From NCBI RefSeq assembly GCF_004375085.3, contig NZ_SNAQ03000003.1, positions 310,001 through 374,000 of the forward strand: a DNA stretch of 64,000 nt, written 5' to 3'. The stretch comes from Lewinella sp. W8. GTDB taxonomy: Bacteria > Bacteroidota > Bacteroidia > Chitinophagales > Saprospiraceae. Shown in pieces: positions 8,846 through 17,855 of this stretch; within the stretch, counting starts at the first letter, position 1, and the number at the start of each line of letters is the position of its first letter. The translations under genes and the position numbers were made by a program. The notes beneath the pieces were generated by a model. That model ran no database searches. It saw nothing but the letters and a program-made list of their open reading frames with translations, and was not told the DNA's origin.

Positions 8846-10318
8846 TCAGTTCGTGCGGCGAGCTAAAAGATCCTGCTCCAGTTGGATTTCCATCTTCTTG
8901 TCGATTTCATAGAAATAAAGGGAAGCACAACCGATCAGGAAGGGAATGGAAGCGAATACGCTCACCATCAACTTAATGCCCGTTACCGTTGCCGGTGCCT
9001 GTTGGGCGAGTTCAGCATTGTAGTTGTAGGCGGACAGCAGGGTCGCCACGAGGGCCCCTCCGATGGAAAGACCCACCTTCAGACCAAAGATCATGGCCGA
9101 GAAGACGATGGCGGTGGCCCGACGGTTATTTTTCCACTCCGAATAGTCGGCCACGTCCGCGATCATCGCCCACAGGAGGGGAACGGTCACGCCGTAGGAA
9201 AGCCCGTGAGCGACCTGAGCCAGGAAAACGAGCTTAACGGCATCCGGCGGGAAGAACACGTAGACCAGGAGAAAGCAGGTGGAGACAAAAAGTCCGATGC
9301 CAAATACGTTCCGCTTCCCGAAGCGGTCGGCCAGCGACTTACTGAAGAAAATTCCGATGATCTGACAAATGATGCTGGTGGCGTTGAAGAAGCTGAAGGC
9401 AGAAGTCGCTGGGTCCTCAGGCCACTGAAATTCGGCTAAATTCATGCTGGCCAGGATGCTGTTCAGGTTGTCAATGAGTCCGTTGAAGCCCGTGTTCTCC
9501 AGGAAAAGCGCCAGGGCATTTTCGTCCATGTATTCCGAGAAGTAATACACGTAGGAGCCGCCCTTCAGGGCCAGGGTCACAAACACCAGAGTGGTCAAAA
9601 TGACCATCACGATCCAGGGGCGATTCTTGGACAAGTCACGCAGATCATCCAGGACACTGGACTCTTGCTCTGGCTTGGGAATGATGCGCTCCCGGGTGGT
9701 CAGAAAGGTGATGATGAACATGACAATTCCCGCGCAGGCGAGGAAAAACATGGTCCGTTCGAAGCCAATGGCCTTGTCGCCATCTCCCAAAATGAGGACC
9801 AGCGGCAAGGCCAGCACCTGGATGATGAACTGGGCCACCATTACGGCGACGAACCGGTAACTGGACAGGCTGTTCCGTTCGGCCATGTCTCCGGTCAAAA
9901 CGCCGCTTAGGGCAGAGTATGGGAGGTTATTGGCCGAATACACCAACACCAGCAGGAAGTAGGTGATTCCCGCATACAATACCTTGCCACTGGGGCTGAA
10001 GTCGGGCGTAATGAACGTCGCCATGACAATTACCCCAAAGGGAATGGCGGTCCACAAAATCCAGGGGCGAAACTTGCCCCAGCGGGTCCGGGTCCGGTCG
10101 GCAATGACGCCCATGACGGGCGTGAAAATGGCGCCTCCGACAATCCCCGCCCAGAATATGATCAGGGCGGCCGCTCCGGCAGAAATTCCGTAAACGTCGG
10201 TGTAATAGAAGGCGATGAAGGTTACCAGGGTCTGGAAGACCAGGTTCGCCGCTAGATCGCCTAAGGCGTAGCCTACCTTTTCGGTAACGCTAAGTTTGTG
10301 TGCTTGACTTGTTGTCAT
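8846..10318 (-). CDS. GPH-family sugar:cation symporter (MelB/XynB type)
   Basis: A 490-residue integral membrane protein with about 12 hydrophobic segments, belonging to the glycoside-pentoside-hexuronide:cation symporters of the major facilitator superfamily. The diagnostic loop between segments 2 and 3, GVIADRTRTRWGKFRPWIL, is present near residues 70-90, and a second characteristic loop (KSLADRFGKRNVFG) lies near residue 330. It sits between the GH10 xylanase and cytoplasmic GH43 genes with short gaps (30 and 40 bases), so it likely imports xylo- or arabinoxylo-oligosaccharides across the inner membrane with H+ or Na+. A glucuronide substrate is also possible given the uxu and aguA genes. 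Confidence 0.9.
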   Translation of the reverse strand: MTTSQAHKLSVTEKVGYALGDLAANLVFQTLVTFIAFYYTDVYGISAGAAALIIFWAGIVGGAIFTPVMGVIADRTRTRWGKFRPWILWTAIPFGVIVMATFITPDFSPSGKVLYAGITYFLLVLVYSANNLPYSALSGVLTGDMAERNSLSSYRFVAVMVAQFIIQVLALPLVLILGDGDKAIGFERTMFFLACAGIVMFIITFLTTRERIIPKPEQESSVLDDLRDLSKNRPWIVMVILTTLVFVTLALKGGSYVYYFSEYMDENALALFLENTGFNGLIDNLNSILASMNLAEFQWPEDPATSAFSFFNATSIICQIIGIFFSKSLADRFGKRNVFGIGLFVSTCFLLVYVFFPPDAVKLVFLAQVAHGLSYGVTVPLLWAMIADVADYSEWKNNRRATAIVFSAMIFGLKVGLSIGGALVATLLSAYNYNAELAQQAPATVTGIKLMVSVFASIPFLIGCASLYFYEIDKKMEIQLEQDLLARRTN

Positions 10319-10348
10319 ATAATTGGTGAGTGTTCAGATGAATGTATC

Positions 10349-11491
10349 CTAATCCCGGTTCGCCGCTAACTGCATCAGGCGCTCGTGGGCCTTTTTGGGT
10401 TTGAACTGCCGGTCAAACAGCAGCGGGTAATTGGTTCTGCCCCGGATAGGCCAGCCGTTCAGCCAGCTTTGATTATCGTGAATTCCCCAGAAAGTAACCC
10501 GGGTGATGTGCTCATGCTTTTCCAGGAAAAGCCGAAACAGCTCCTCGTAGCGATCGGCCAGGCGTATCTGGACGGAGTCGGGAAGTCCGCCGGGATAGGG
10601 GTTCATCATTTCGCTCTCCTCGAAGTTCTGCTCCACGGCCGCCCCTTCCAGGTCCCAGGGGTTGGGCAATACGGTCAGGTCGAGCTCCGTGATCATCACT
10701 TTGACCCCGGTGGCAGCGTAGGCGTCGATGCTGTTGCGCACCTGACTGATCGGTGGGCCATTCAAATTGTAGTGGGCCTGCATACCAATACCGTCGATAC
10801 GCACGCCGTTGTCCTGTAAAAGCTTGGCAATACGGATGGCCCCCTCTCTTTTCTCTGGGTTGTTCAGGTTGTAGTCGTTGTAGTATAGTTCCGCATCCGG
10901 ATCCACCTCCTGCGCTAACCGGAAGACGTCTACAATGTACTGCTCTCCCAACACTTTATAAAAAACCGATTCGCGATAACTACCATCCTCATTGAGGGCT
11001 TCGTTCAGTACATCCCAGCCATCGATTTTGCCCTTGTAGCGTCCGGCTACGGCCCGGATATGTTCTTCCAGGTACGTCCGTAACTGATCCGGGTCGGTGG
11101 TCTCCTTTACGTAGTCGGGAAGTTGACTGTGCCAGACCAGTGTATGCCCGACAATCCACATGTCTTGTTGCTCACCTAGTTCCACGTAGGCATCGGCCAT
11201 GTCCCACTCAAAGCGGTTGGCCTCCGGTTGGATATTCTCCCATTTCATGACGTTTTCCGGAGTAATGGAAGTGAACTCCCGTTCCAGGATCGCCAACCCG
11301 GCGGAGTCGGTACCGTCCAACTGGACCCGATTTACGGCGGCACCAATATAGAAGTTAGGGGCGTATACGGCACCTAGCGAGGGCGCGGACTCGGTGTTTG
11401 ATGCTGTCTCAGATACATCGGCGGTGGATGGTCCACAGCCCAGGTAGATTAGCGAGCAAAGTAGCAGGAATCCATAGTTGATTAAGCGCAT
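10349..11491 (-). CDS. GH10 endo-1,4-beta-xylanase, lipoprotein
   Basis: Cleaves the xylan backbone. A lipoprotein signal (YLGC, lipidated Cys19) is followed by an acidic/Ser/Thr-rich linker and one complete GH10 barrel. The catalytic residues are visible: acid/base Glu164 in WDVLNEAL and nucleophile Glu269 in VMITELDL. Substrate-binding motifs VGHTLVWHSQLP and YYNDYNLN are also present. No carbohydrate-binding module. Its place between the CE15 esterase and GPH symporter genes fits depolymerisation at the cell surface or in the periplasm. The GH10 call is very safe; location outside versus inside the outer membrane is not determinable here. Confidence 0.96.
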   Translation of the reverse strand: MRLINYGFLLLCSLIYLGCGPSTADVSETASNTESAPSLGAVYAPNFYIGAAVNRVQLDGTDSAGLAILEREFTSITPENVMKWENIQPEANRFEWDMADAYVELGEQQDMWIVGHTLVWHSQLPDYVKETTDPDQLRTYLEEHIRAVAGRYKGKIDGWDVLNEALNEDGSYRESVFYKVLGEQYIVDVFRLAQEVDPDAELYYNDYNLNNPEKREGAIRIAKLLQDNGVRIDGIGMQAHYNLNGPPISQVRNSIDAYAATGVKVMITELDLTVLPNPWDLEGAAVEQNFEESEMMNPYPGGLPDSVQIRLADRYEELFRLFLEKHEHITRVTFWGIHDNQSWLNGWPIRGRTNYPLLFDRQFKPKKAHERLMQLAANRD

Positions 11492-11583
11492 AAATTGACG
11501 ATTTTGTGGGTGATGATAATTTACTTCCCGATAGGGGGGGCTTGATTAGTTGTTCTGCTGGATGATTCTTGCCGCTGATGGAG

Positions 11584-13194
11584 CTATTGCATAAAGCGTT
11601 CGGCCCAGGGGATGAAATACTGGACGTTTGGCTGGTCGGTATGGCCGCCATCGTGCTGCCTCCAGGCAAGTTCTCCTTCAAGCAAACCAGTATTGACGGC
11701 GGGCATCTTTTCGCTCCAATAATCGTTTGATACTCCCAGGTCTTTTGCCCCAAGCAACTTGTAGGCCACTCCGGCAGCAATGGTTGCCATATAGCTGCCC
11801 TTCTGATCCAGCCATTCGGCGTCACCCTTTTCCGGAATACCGTAGCTGACAAAGACGGGCCTCGGGGCGCAAAGTGCGAGCATCATGTGGGCATCCACGG
11901 GTAGATCGCAGCCGGTCATTTTTCCGTAGGGAGAGCGATCAGCGCCGTACTTAAGGTAATTTCCGGCCATCCAGTGACTCCCCCACCCCGTGAGGTTTTC
12001 TACCGTCTCGCCGAATATTCTGCGGTGTAAGGTAACGCCACCCTTCCCCGATGATCCGATCAGTGCGGTGGCGAAGCGTGGCTCAAAGGCCATGGCCACC
12101 AGCGCGGCTTTTCCGTAGCGGGAAACACCCTCAATGCCTACGCGTTGGGCGTTTACCAGCGTATCCGTTTCGAGGTAATCCAACCCCCGTGCGGCGCCCC
12201 AGGCCCAGGCGCGTAAGGCGCCCCAATCGTCGGGTGACCGGGGTTGTCCCTTGTTGACGAGTCCGATGATACCCCGGGTGAGCCCCGCGCTGTTGTCCGC
12301 CTGAATGCTGGAGGGGCTGATGGTAGCGTAGCCCCAACCGGCGGCCAGCAATTGCTCCGTAGCGGGAGAGTCTCCATTGGGTGGTGGAGCAAACCAGTTG
12401 GGAGGAGGAAGACGGGTGATGGGTTGGTATGCCGGATAACGATCAAAAATTTCCTTTACCGAAGGTTTTGCTTCGATCATCATTTCCTTAAAGGCCGTAT
12501 TCAGCGCTTCCAGATCTTCTTTATTTGGCTGGGCGGGAGCGGGGAAGGCCGGGCGACCAAACATCATGAGTACCGGAACGGGACCTTCAACGTTGGTGGG
12601 TACCACCAGCATCATCTCGATCTCGACTTCGATGGCCGGATAATCGCGGTTGTTCACGCGACCAATCAGTTGTTTGGCGACTACTGGTGTTCTACCGACA
12701 AACTCCCGGTCTTCCACTTTGACGGTCCAGTTCACCGCAGGAACCCGGTCGGGGACTTTACCATATACCTCCTCGCTCAACATTCTTGCCAATTCCGGGC
12801 GTCGCTCCTGCCACCATTGTTCGGGGTTGGTAACGCGGTCTCCGCTTAGGGTCTTCAGGATGGGGGGAAGTTTGGGGCAGGGGTTGGCGAGACTTTCGTC
12901 ATAGTTGGTGGCGTTAGGCGAGGCCGGATCAGCACTCTTGCCTGGCCTTAAGGCCGTGATGCCCATGCGCTGCAACATATCCGCGCGGGCTTCTTCATCG
13001 GTAAAGGTGACCGGCTCCGACTGTCCGGAAAGTGCAACGGGAAGGATGAGCAGGTAGCAGCCGAGGAGAACGAGCAGACCTGGCCACCTTACTGGATACT
13101 TTGCACCTGCACCGGCTGAGCCGAGTATTCCGCTTCGCTTCACGCGCGCGCCCAAATTATTTATTGAATTATCCTGGATATTGTTCTTGATCAC
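11584..13194 (-). CDS. CE15-type glucuronoyl esterase
   Basis: An alpha/beta hydrolase expected to cut the ester between lignin alcohols and glucuronoxylan glucuronic acid. The nucleophile is Ser358 in GVSRYGKAAL (CE15 pattern G-x-S-R-x-G-K), and the His is His518 in DGGHTDQP. The DWGALRAWAWGAARGLDYLE segment is also typical. The start is a GTG at 13194 that overlaps the stop of the preceding gene (GTGA), implying coupled translation. Its N-terminus is odd: about 40 residues precede the hydrophobic signal segment (LLVLLGCYLLILPVALSGQ), and residues 15-35 are encoded by a dispersed-repeat-like stretch at 13101-13156. A GTG at 13143 (Val18) is an alternative start. Some annotation pipelines would call it an acetylxylan esterase. 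Confidence 0.85.
   Translation of the reverse strand: MIKNNIQDNSINNLGARVKRSGILGSAGAGAKYPVRWPGLLVLLGCYLLILPVALSGQSEPVTFTDEEARADMLQRMGITALRPGKSADPASPNATNYDESLANPCPKLPPILKTLSGDRVTNPEQWWQERRPELARMLSEEVYGKVPDRVPAVNWTVKVEDREFVGRTPVVAKQLIGRVNNRDYPAIEVEIEMMLVVPTNVEGPVPVLMMFGRPAFPAPAQPNKEDLEALNTAFKEMMIEAKPSVKEIFDRYPAYQPITRLPPPNWFAPPPNGDSPATEQLLAAGWGYATISPSSIQADNSAGLTRGIIGLVNKGQPRSPDDWGALRAWAWGAARGLDYLETDTLVNAQRVGIEGVSRYGKAALVAMAFEPRFATALIGSSGKGGVTLHRRIFGETVENLTGWGSHWMAGNYLKYGADRSPYGKMTGCDLPVDAHMMLALCAPRPVFVSYGIPEKGDAEWLDQKGSYMATIAAGVAYKLLGAKDLGVSNDYWSEKMPAVNTGLLEGELAWRQHDGGHTDQPNVQYFIPWAERFMQ
13101..13156 (-). repeat. Expanded copy of the dispersed GC-rich element inside the CE15 gene start
   Basis: Read on the minus strand, this stretch begins TTGGGCGCGCGCG and ends GTGCAGGTGCAA, the same ends as the elements at 7708 and 52858, with about 30 unrelated bases between. 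It is in frame with the CE15 gene and encodes part of its unusually long N-terminal region. Confidence 0.45.
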
Positions 13195-15857
13195 GGCCGA
13201 CGTGATTTAAGGTGTTTAGCCGCAGTAATCATGGTGGTCACCCACAGTTGATCCTGGTGTGCGGCGAGATAGTCAATCAGCTGCTGGTGAGCCTGCGTGG
13301 AGACATTAAGGTTGTGCTCTCCGCCAACCCCGTGAAAGAGGAATACGATCAGCGCATTATTTTCTTCGGCGTTCTTTACCATGCTAATCAGTTCGTCTCC
13401 CGTCTGTCCATTGATGCCGTAGGCGTAGAAGTTGTGGAGATCGTAATCATGGGCCGCGTTGAGCTCGGCTTGCACCCCACGGGCAGCCAGGAAGCTTTCC
13501 GCGATGGCTTCCGTGAAGTCCCCTTCCCCCGTTGCGGTATCTCCGCAGGGGTAAGCGAAAGTTCGTTCCCGTTTCCCGTCCAGGCTTTCCAGAAAAACGT
13601 TGGTCATTGCTACCTCATCGAGCAGACGGCTGGTCGAATAACGGCTTAGGTCTCTTTCCAGACTAACCCAGTCACGACCGGGCTTGGATCCGTCACAGGG
13701 GTGATACAGGGTGTGATTACCCAGCTCATGTCCCGCGGCGGCCGCACGTCGCCAGTCCTCCAAACGGTTTTTGCTGCCGGGGAAGGCGGCTGAGAGGTAA
13801 AAGGTAGCCTTTATTCCGTGGCGGTCCAGAGCGGGGATTACTTCGTCGAGGTGGACGTTTAAAGCATCATCGTAGGTTAAAACAACCGTGGCCTTTTTCC
13901 CGCGCCAAAGCGGAGGGCGATCCGGACCGACGGTCAGTTCAAAGGGGGAAGCAGGCAGTCCTTCCTGATTATACAGATTAACCTGCGGGTTGTCGGACCA
14001 GGCATACCGGACGTAACGGGGATGCTTAATGTCCGGATGTTTGAGCACCACCCTATCCTCCTGAATCCTTGCTTGCGCCCAATGAAAAACGCCATCGTAG
14101 CCCGCGAGGGCAAATTCACGCAGCGCTTCTCCGTCTTTACTCACCAGACCTTTACCGACGTCTGTGAAGGTGATCATGACGGAATCACCGGTCCGGACTG
14201 CTTTCCGGGGCATTGGCCCCGTAGCGACCAACTCCGACTCGCCGTAGACCCGTTGGCGGGCGAGCCGGGCCAGACGAAGGCCCACGTCTTTTTTGTTATC
14301 GGGGTGAATGTCGTTCCACTCCCCGAGGTCAATGGCTACGGCCATTCCGGTGTGGGGAACGCGAAGGCTTTTGCGTTGTGCCTCCCGCAGTGCGGCCCAG
14401 TTGCTCTCTTCCGGGAGGTAGGAATAATCCTGAAATCCGGGTAGTTGTACGAACAGGAAAGGCAGCTGGTCGTCGCCCCATTTTGTCCGGAAGTCCTGGA
14501 TCTGCGCGGCCTGCAGCCGGGCGTAGGTTTTCGGACGGCCGGCGTTGGATTCTCCCTGGTACCAGAGCACTCCCTTAATGCCGTAATTGGTGGCCGGGGC
14601 AATCATGCCGTTGTAGAAGGAAGCAGGTTGACCGCGCAGGGAAATTCTTGGTGGCGGGGCCGTTTTTCGGGGCGGGCGTACCTGCCCTACCCGATAACTC
14701 CAGGTTCCCTTCAGGTCCACCGTATCCGTTTTCGAAAAAATCTGGTAGGGGCGATCGGGCACGAAGCCTCCCTTTCCGCCGAAGTTAGTCACTCGGACGG
14801 CCAGGAGGTTTTGCCCTGCCCGGAGTAGTCCGGCGGGTACCGGGTAACGCCGTTGGGGATACTGATACCCCGTGCCCCCAATGCGTTTACCGTTGATGAA
14901 TAACTCGTCAGCATCAACGATTCGCCCCAAAAACACTTCTGCTTCCTTTCCGGCCATGTCCAGTGGAAGGTAGAGGTATTTTCGGTACCACACTGTACCA
15001 TTCAGGTCCTTCAGTCCCTGGTCTTCCCAGAAGCCCGGAACGTTAATGGGGCGCCAGTTCTCGTTCTCCACTAGTTCCTCGGCGTACCAGGCGGGAGCAG
15101 CCGCAGTTCCCCGATCGGGGGGAAGGGGCATGCTACCTTCGGGGTCCGGCTGGGAGTTGACCCGTTTCACGTAGGCAGTATCCCGGTTGCGGTTGACGGT
15201 CGCGACCATGTCGGGGAATTCCCGTAAGCCCGCTTCACTGATCCATGCTTCAATCGGGGAGCCGCCCACGCTGGCGTTGATCAGGCCAATCGGGACGCCG
15301 TAGCGCTGATGCAGGTCAAGGGCAAAGAAGTAGCCAACGGCGGTGAATTCCCTGACGCTTTCGGGGGTAGCGCTTTGCCAGCTACCGCCCGGAAAATCCT
15401 TTACCGGGCCGGTAAAGACGGCATTGGTCGGCACCGCAAAGTGCCGGATGTCCGGATAGTTCGCGCTGGCAATGTCCTTTGCGTAAAGAATGCGGTGCAG
15501 CTTCATCTGGTGCACCATATTGCTTTGCCCCGAACAAAGCCACACATCCCCAAAGACAATGTTTTTCAGGGTGATTTGATTAGTCCCCTTCAGGGTTATG
15601 TCGTGAGGGCCACCAGCGGGAGTCGGCTTCAACCTTAACGCCCATTTTCCGGAGTCATCCGTGGTAGTTTCGTAGGTTTTCCCAACGAATTGCATCACGA
15701 TTTTTTCTCCGGGACTCGCCCACCCCCAAACGGAGATTTCGGTATCCCGTTGTAATACCATATTGTCACCGATCAACCTCGGTAATACGATCTCAGCCTC
15801 AAGGGAGACCTGGAGCATCATACAAAGGATAAGCAACTTGTGGGCAAGAAATTTCAT
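13191..15857 (-). CDS. Two-domain esterase: SGNH sialate-O-acetylesterase-like plus CE4/NodB polysaccharide deacetylase
   Basis: An 888-residue exported protein (signal peptide about residues 1-20) with two deacetylase modules. The N-terminal half is SGNH/SASA type: CSGQSNM with nucleophile Ser112, GVPIGLINASVGGSPIEAW, LWYQGESN, and an Asp-x-x-His pair in EWNDIHPDNK. A beta-sandwich segment (about residues 260-380, with DADELFINGKRIGGTG) is inserted in it, as in GH2-like jelly rolls. The C-terminal about 240 residues are CE4: VVLTYDDALN (Asp663/664) and NHTLYH (His715, His719), followed by FAYPCGD. It probably removes acetyl groups from xylan at two positions or from two partner polymers. Its stop overlaps the CE15 start by four bases. 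Confidence 0.88.
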   Translation of the reverse strand: MKFLAHKLLILCMMLQVSLEAEIVLPRLIGDNMVLQRDTEISVWGWASPGEKIVMQFVGKTYETTTDDSGKWALRLKPTPAGGPHDITLKGTNQITLKNIVFGDVWLCSGQSNMVHQMKLHRILYAKDIASANYPDIRHFAVPTNAVFTGPVKDFPGGSWQSATPESVREFTAVGYFFALDLHQRYGVPIGLINASVGGSPIEAWISEAGLREFPDMVATVNRNRDTAYVKRVNSQPDPEGSMPLPPDRGTAAAPAWYAEELVENENWRPINVPGFWEDQGLKDLNGTVWYRKYLYLPLDMAGKEAEVFLGRIVDADELFINGKRIGGTGYQYPQRRYPVPAGLLRAGQNLLAVRVTNFGGKGGFVPDRPYQIFSKTDTVDLKGTWSYRVGQVRPPRKTAPPPRISLRGQPASFYNGMIAPATNYGIKGVLWYQGESNAGRPKTYARLQAAQIQDFRTKWGDDQLPFLFVQLPGFQDYSYLPEESNWAALREAQRKSLRVPHTGMAVAIDLGEWNDIHPDNKKDVGLRLARLARQRVYGESELVATGPMPRKAVRTGDSVMITFTDVGKGLVSKDGEALREFALAGYDGVFHWAQARIQEDRVVLKHPDIKHPRYVRYAWSDNPQVNLYNQEGLPASPFELTVGPDRPPLWRGKKATVVLTYDDALNVHLDEVIPALDRHGIKATFYLSAAFPGSKNRLEDWRRAAAAGHELGNHTLYHPCDGSKPGRDWVSLERDLSRYSTSRLLDEVAMTNVFLESLDGKRERTFAYPCGDTATGEGDFTEAIAESFLAARGVQAELNAAHDYDLHNFYAYGINGQTGDELISMVKNAEENNALIVFLFHGVGGEHNLNVSTQAHQQLIDYLAAHQDQLWVTTMITAAKHLKSRRP

Positions 15858-15987
15858 GAAGGTAGTGAGCGGATTTACGTCATCGATTGGGTGACAAGTG
15901 GGATTAAGTCGTAAATGATACGTTCAGCGTTGGTGGGTTGCCCGGGGAAGATTCGCCAGAAAATGGCCCGGCCGAAGGTGACGCCAG

Positions 15988-17673
15988 CTATTTCCGAAAG
16001 ATTTGATCATCGCCCGTATAACTGAACCAGTCAAAGGCCGCGACCTGATCGGAATTCTTTCCGGAAGAGGTGGCGTACATGCCGATGGTTACTCCGACGA
16101 AGCCCCCCGCTTCCTGAGTGCTGAGGTACTTGCCCGCAACATCTGCCACCAACGTTATGTACTCTTCCGCACCTTCTTCCGCGTAGCTAAAGTTGTACTT
16201 GTCGTTTTCGAAACTAACCCGCAAGCGTAATGGCCCCTCAGCAATGGATGCCTCGGCGAGTACTTCGTTAACCTCCTCGCTAGCTTTAAGGAGCTGTACC
16301 GTCTCCTGGTCACCAACGATCGTCTTGACGAAGGTATAATGATGCTCGCTACTCTGGAAGACGACCAGCCCCGCCCGTTCGCCTTCCGCTTCCGGCGTAA
16401 AGGATACCAGGGTAGCAGCTTCTCCCGCAAGATGGTGCTGCCGGAAACCGACGTAACTGGGATTGGAGCGCTCGTTGACGGTGGTTGGGCGAAGCCGCAA
16501 TTTTAGTTGACTGTCCTCCAGCTGGTACCATCTTTCGGTGGGAGTACGTAAAAGAAGGTACCGTAGGTTAAGACTGTCCTCCGAGAATTCATCCCGGAAG
16601 GTGAAGTTGCCGGCAAAGCGGGGTAAAGTCGTATCCGCCGGGGCGCCGGATGGCATGGGATAGCTATACTGTACTTCCTCAAAGTCGGGATTGATCACCG
16701 GCCAGCCGTCGTCCGTCCAGCGTACCGGGGCGAGGAAGGTCTCCCGCCCCGTATTAAAGTAGTTGCCTTCGTAGGGCCGGACGGCCAGGAAAACGGCCCA
16801 CCAGTCGCCATTGTCCAATTGAACCATATCGGCGTGTCCGGCCGTGGTTACGGGGTTTGGCCGGTTGGGATCAAGATGACGTTGGGTAAGGATTGGGTTA
16901 TTCTCCCAGGGCTCGTAGGGGCCCCAGAGTTCTTTGCTGCGGAAGATTACCTCAGAATGCTGAGGACCGGTTCCCCCTTCCGCACACATCAGGTAATAGA
17001 AATCGTTGATGTGGTAAATATGGGGAGCCTCAATCCAGACCGGTTCTTTACTGATGTCCGTACCGCCGTTCACCAATATTTTGTTCTCCCCCAATACTTC
17101 CATGGTTTCCCGGTCGAACTCCACCATTCGGATGGTACGGTGTCCGCTGTAGAGCGATTTATTATCGGGCGGAATGCTGTTATATACCAGGTAGGATTTG
17201 TCTCCCTCAAAGAAAGTGGAAGGGTCAATACCATCAACTTCCGGTAAAAAATATGAATCGGACCACGGGCCGGCTGGGTCAGTAGCGGTGACGATATAAT
17301 TCCCTCCGGCATCCGCCAGGGTACAAACCACGTAGAACACCCCGTCATGAAAGCTGATGCCCGGAGCAAAGTTGCCCCGGGAAATCCCGAGGCCTTCCAG
17401 TTGCATCTGGCTCGCGCGATTCATGGCGTTTCCGACTTGTTTCCAGCTCACCAGATCGTCACTTTCAAAAATTGGCAGGCCGGGGAAATAGGCGAAGGTG
17501 GAAGTGGTCAGATAAAATTTACCGTTTGCCTCACACAGAGCGGGGTCCGGGTAAAAGCCCGTTAACACCGGGTTTTGGAAGGTCGGAACTTCTGTCTTTA
17601 CCTCGGAATCCGATGGGGCGGTATCCCCACACGAAACGAAAAGCAAAAAAAGCAGGAGCGATAGATAACGCAT
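15988..17673 (-). CDS. GH43 beta-xylosidase/arabinofuranosidase lipoprotein with C-terminal lectin-like domain
   Basis: A lipoprotein signal (FVSC, Cys15) leads into a GH43 propeller (about residues 30-335) with Asp43 in GFYPDPALC as base, Asp in EVDGIDPSTFF as modulator and Glu in WIEAPHIYH as acid. A C-terminal beta-sandwich of about 200 residues (NFTFRDEFSEDSLNLRYLLLR onward) is the concanavalin-like module usual in the long GH43 xylosidases. Likely acts on xylo-oligosaccharides or arabinosyl side chains in the periplasm or at the surface. A 182-base gap on its 5' side and a 130-base gap on its 3' side separate it from neighbours, so an internal promoter is possible. Confidence 0.92.
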   Translation of the reverse strand: MRYLSLLLFLLFVSCGDTAPSDSEVKTEVPTFQNPVLTGFYPDPALCEANGKFYLTTSTFAYFPGLPIFESDDLVSWKQVGNAMNRASQMQLEGLGISRGNFAPGISFHDGVFYVVCTLADAGGNYIVTATDPAGPWSDSYFLPEVDGIDPSTFFEGDKSYLVYNSIPPDNKSLYSGHRTIRMVEFDRETMEVLGENKILVNGGTDISKEPVWIEAPHIYHINDFYYLMCAEGGTGPQHSEVIFRSKELWGPYEPWENNPILTQRHLDPNRPNPVTTAGHADMVQLDNGDWWAVFLAVRPYEGNYFNTGRETFLAPVRWTDDGWPVINPDFEEVQYSYPMPSGAPADTTLPRFAGNFTFRDEFSEDSLNLRYLLLRTPTERWYQLEDSQLKLRLRPTTVNERSNPSYVGFRQHHLAGEAATLVSFTPEAEGERAGLVVFQSSEHHYTFVKTIVGDQETVQLLKASEEVNEVLAEASIAEGPLRLRVSFENDKYNFSYAEEGAEEYITLVADVAGKYLSTQEAGGFVGVTIGMYATSSGKNSDQVAAFDWFSYTGDDQIFRK

Positions 17674-17855
17674 GATTTACTTAATTGATGGTTAGAACTA
17701 GCGCCAGGTAGTAAGCGTATTGGCATTTGCCCTTTGGTTATTGATTTGGGGCGTTGGTGATTTCTGAGTAAGCAAGAAGCAATTAGCTTCGTGACCATGG
17801 TGTGAACAATAGAGCAAGTCCCCTTTATGGTACTCAATTAGTGAATGGGCTGAAG

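Noticed and set aside
15874-15987. An in-frame open extension of 37 codons after the TAG stop of the GH43 gene at 15988, possible readthrough
   Set aside because: An open run of this length after a stop is expected by chance fairly often at this base composition, and the protein already has a complete C-terminal domain.
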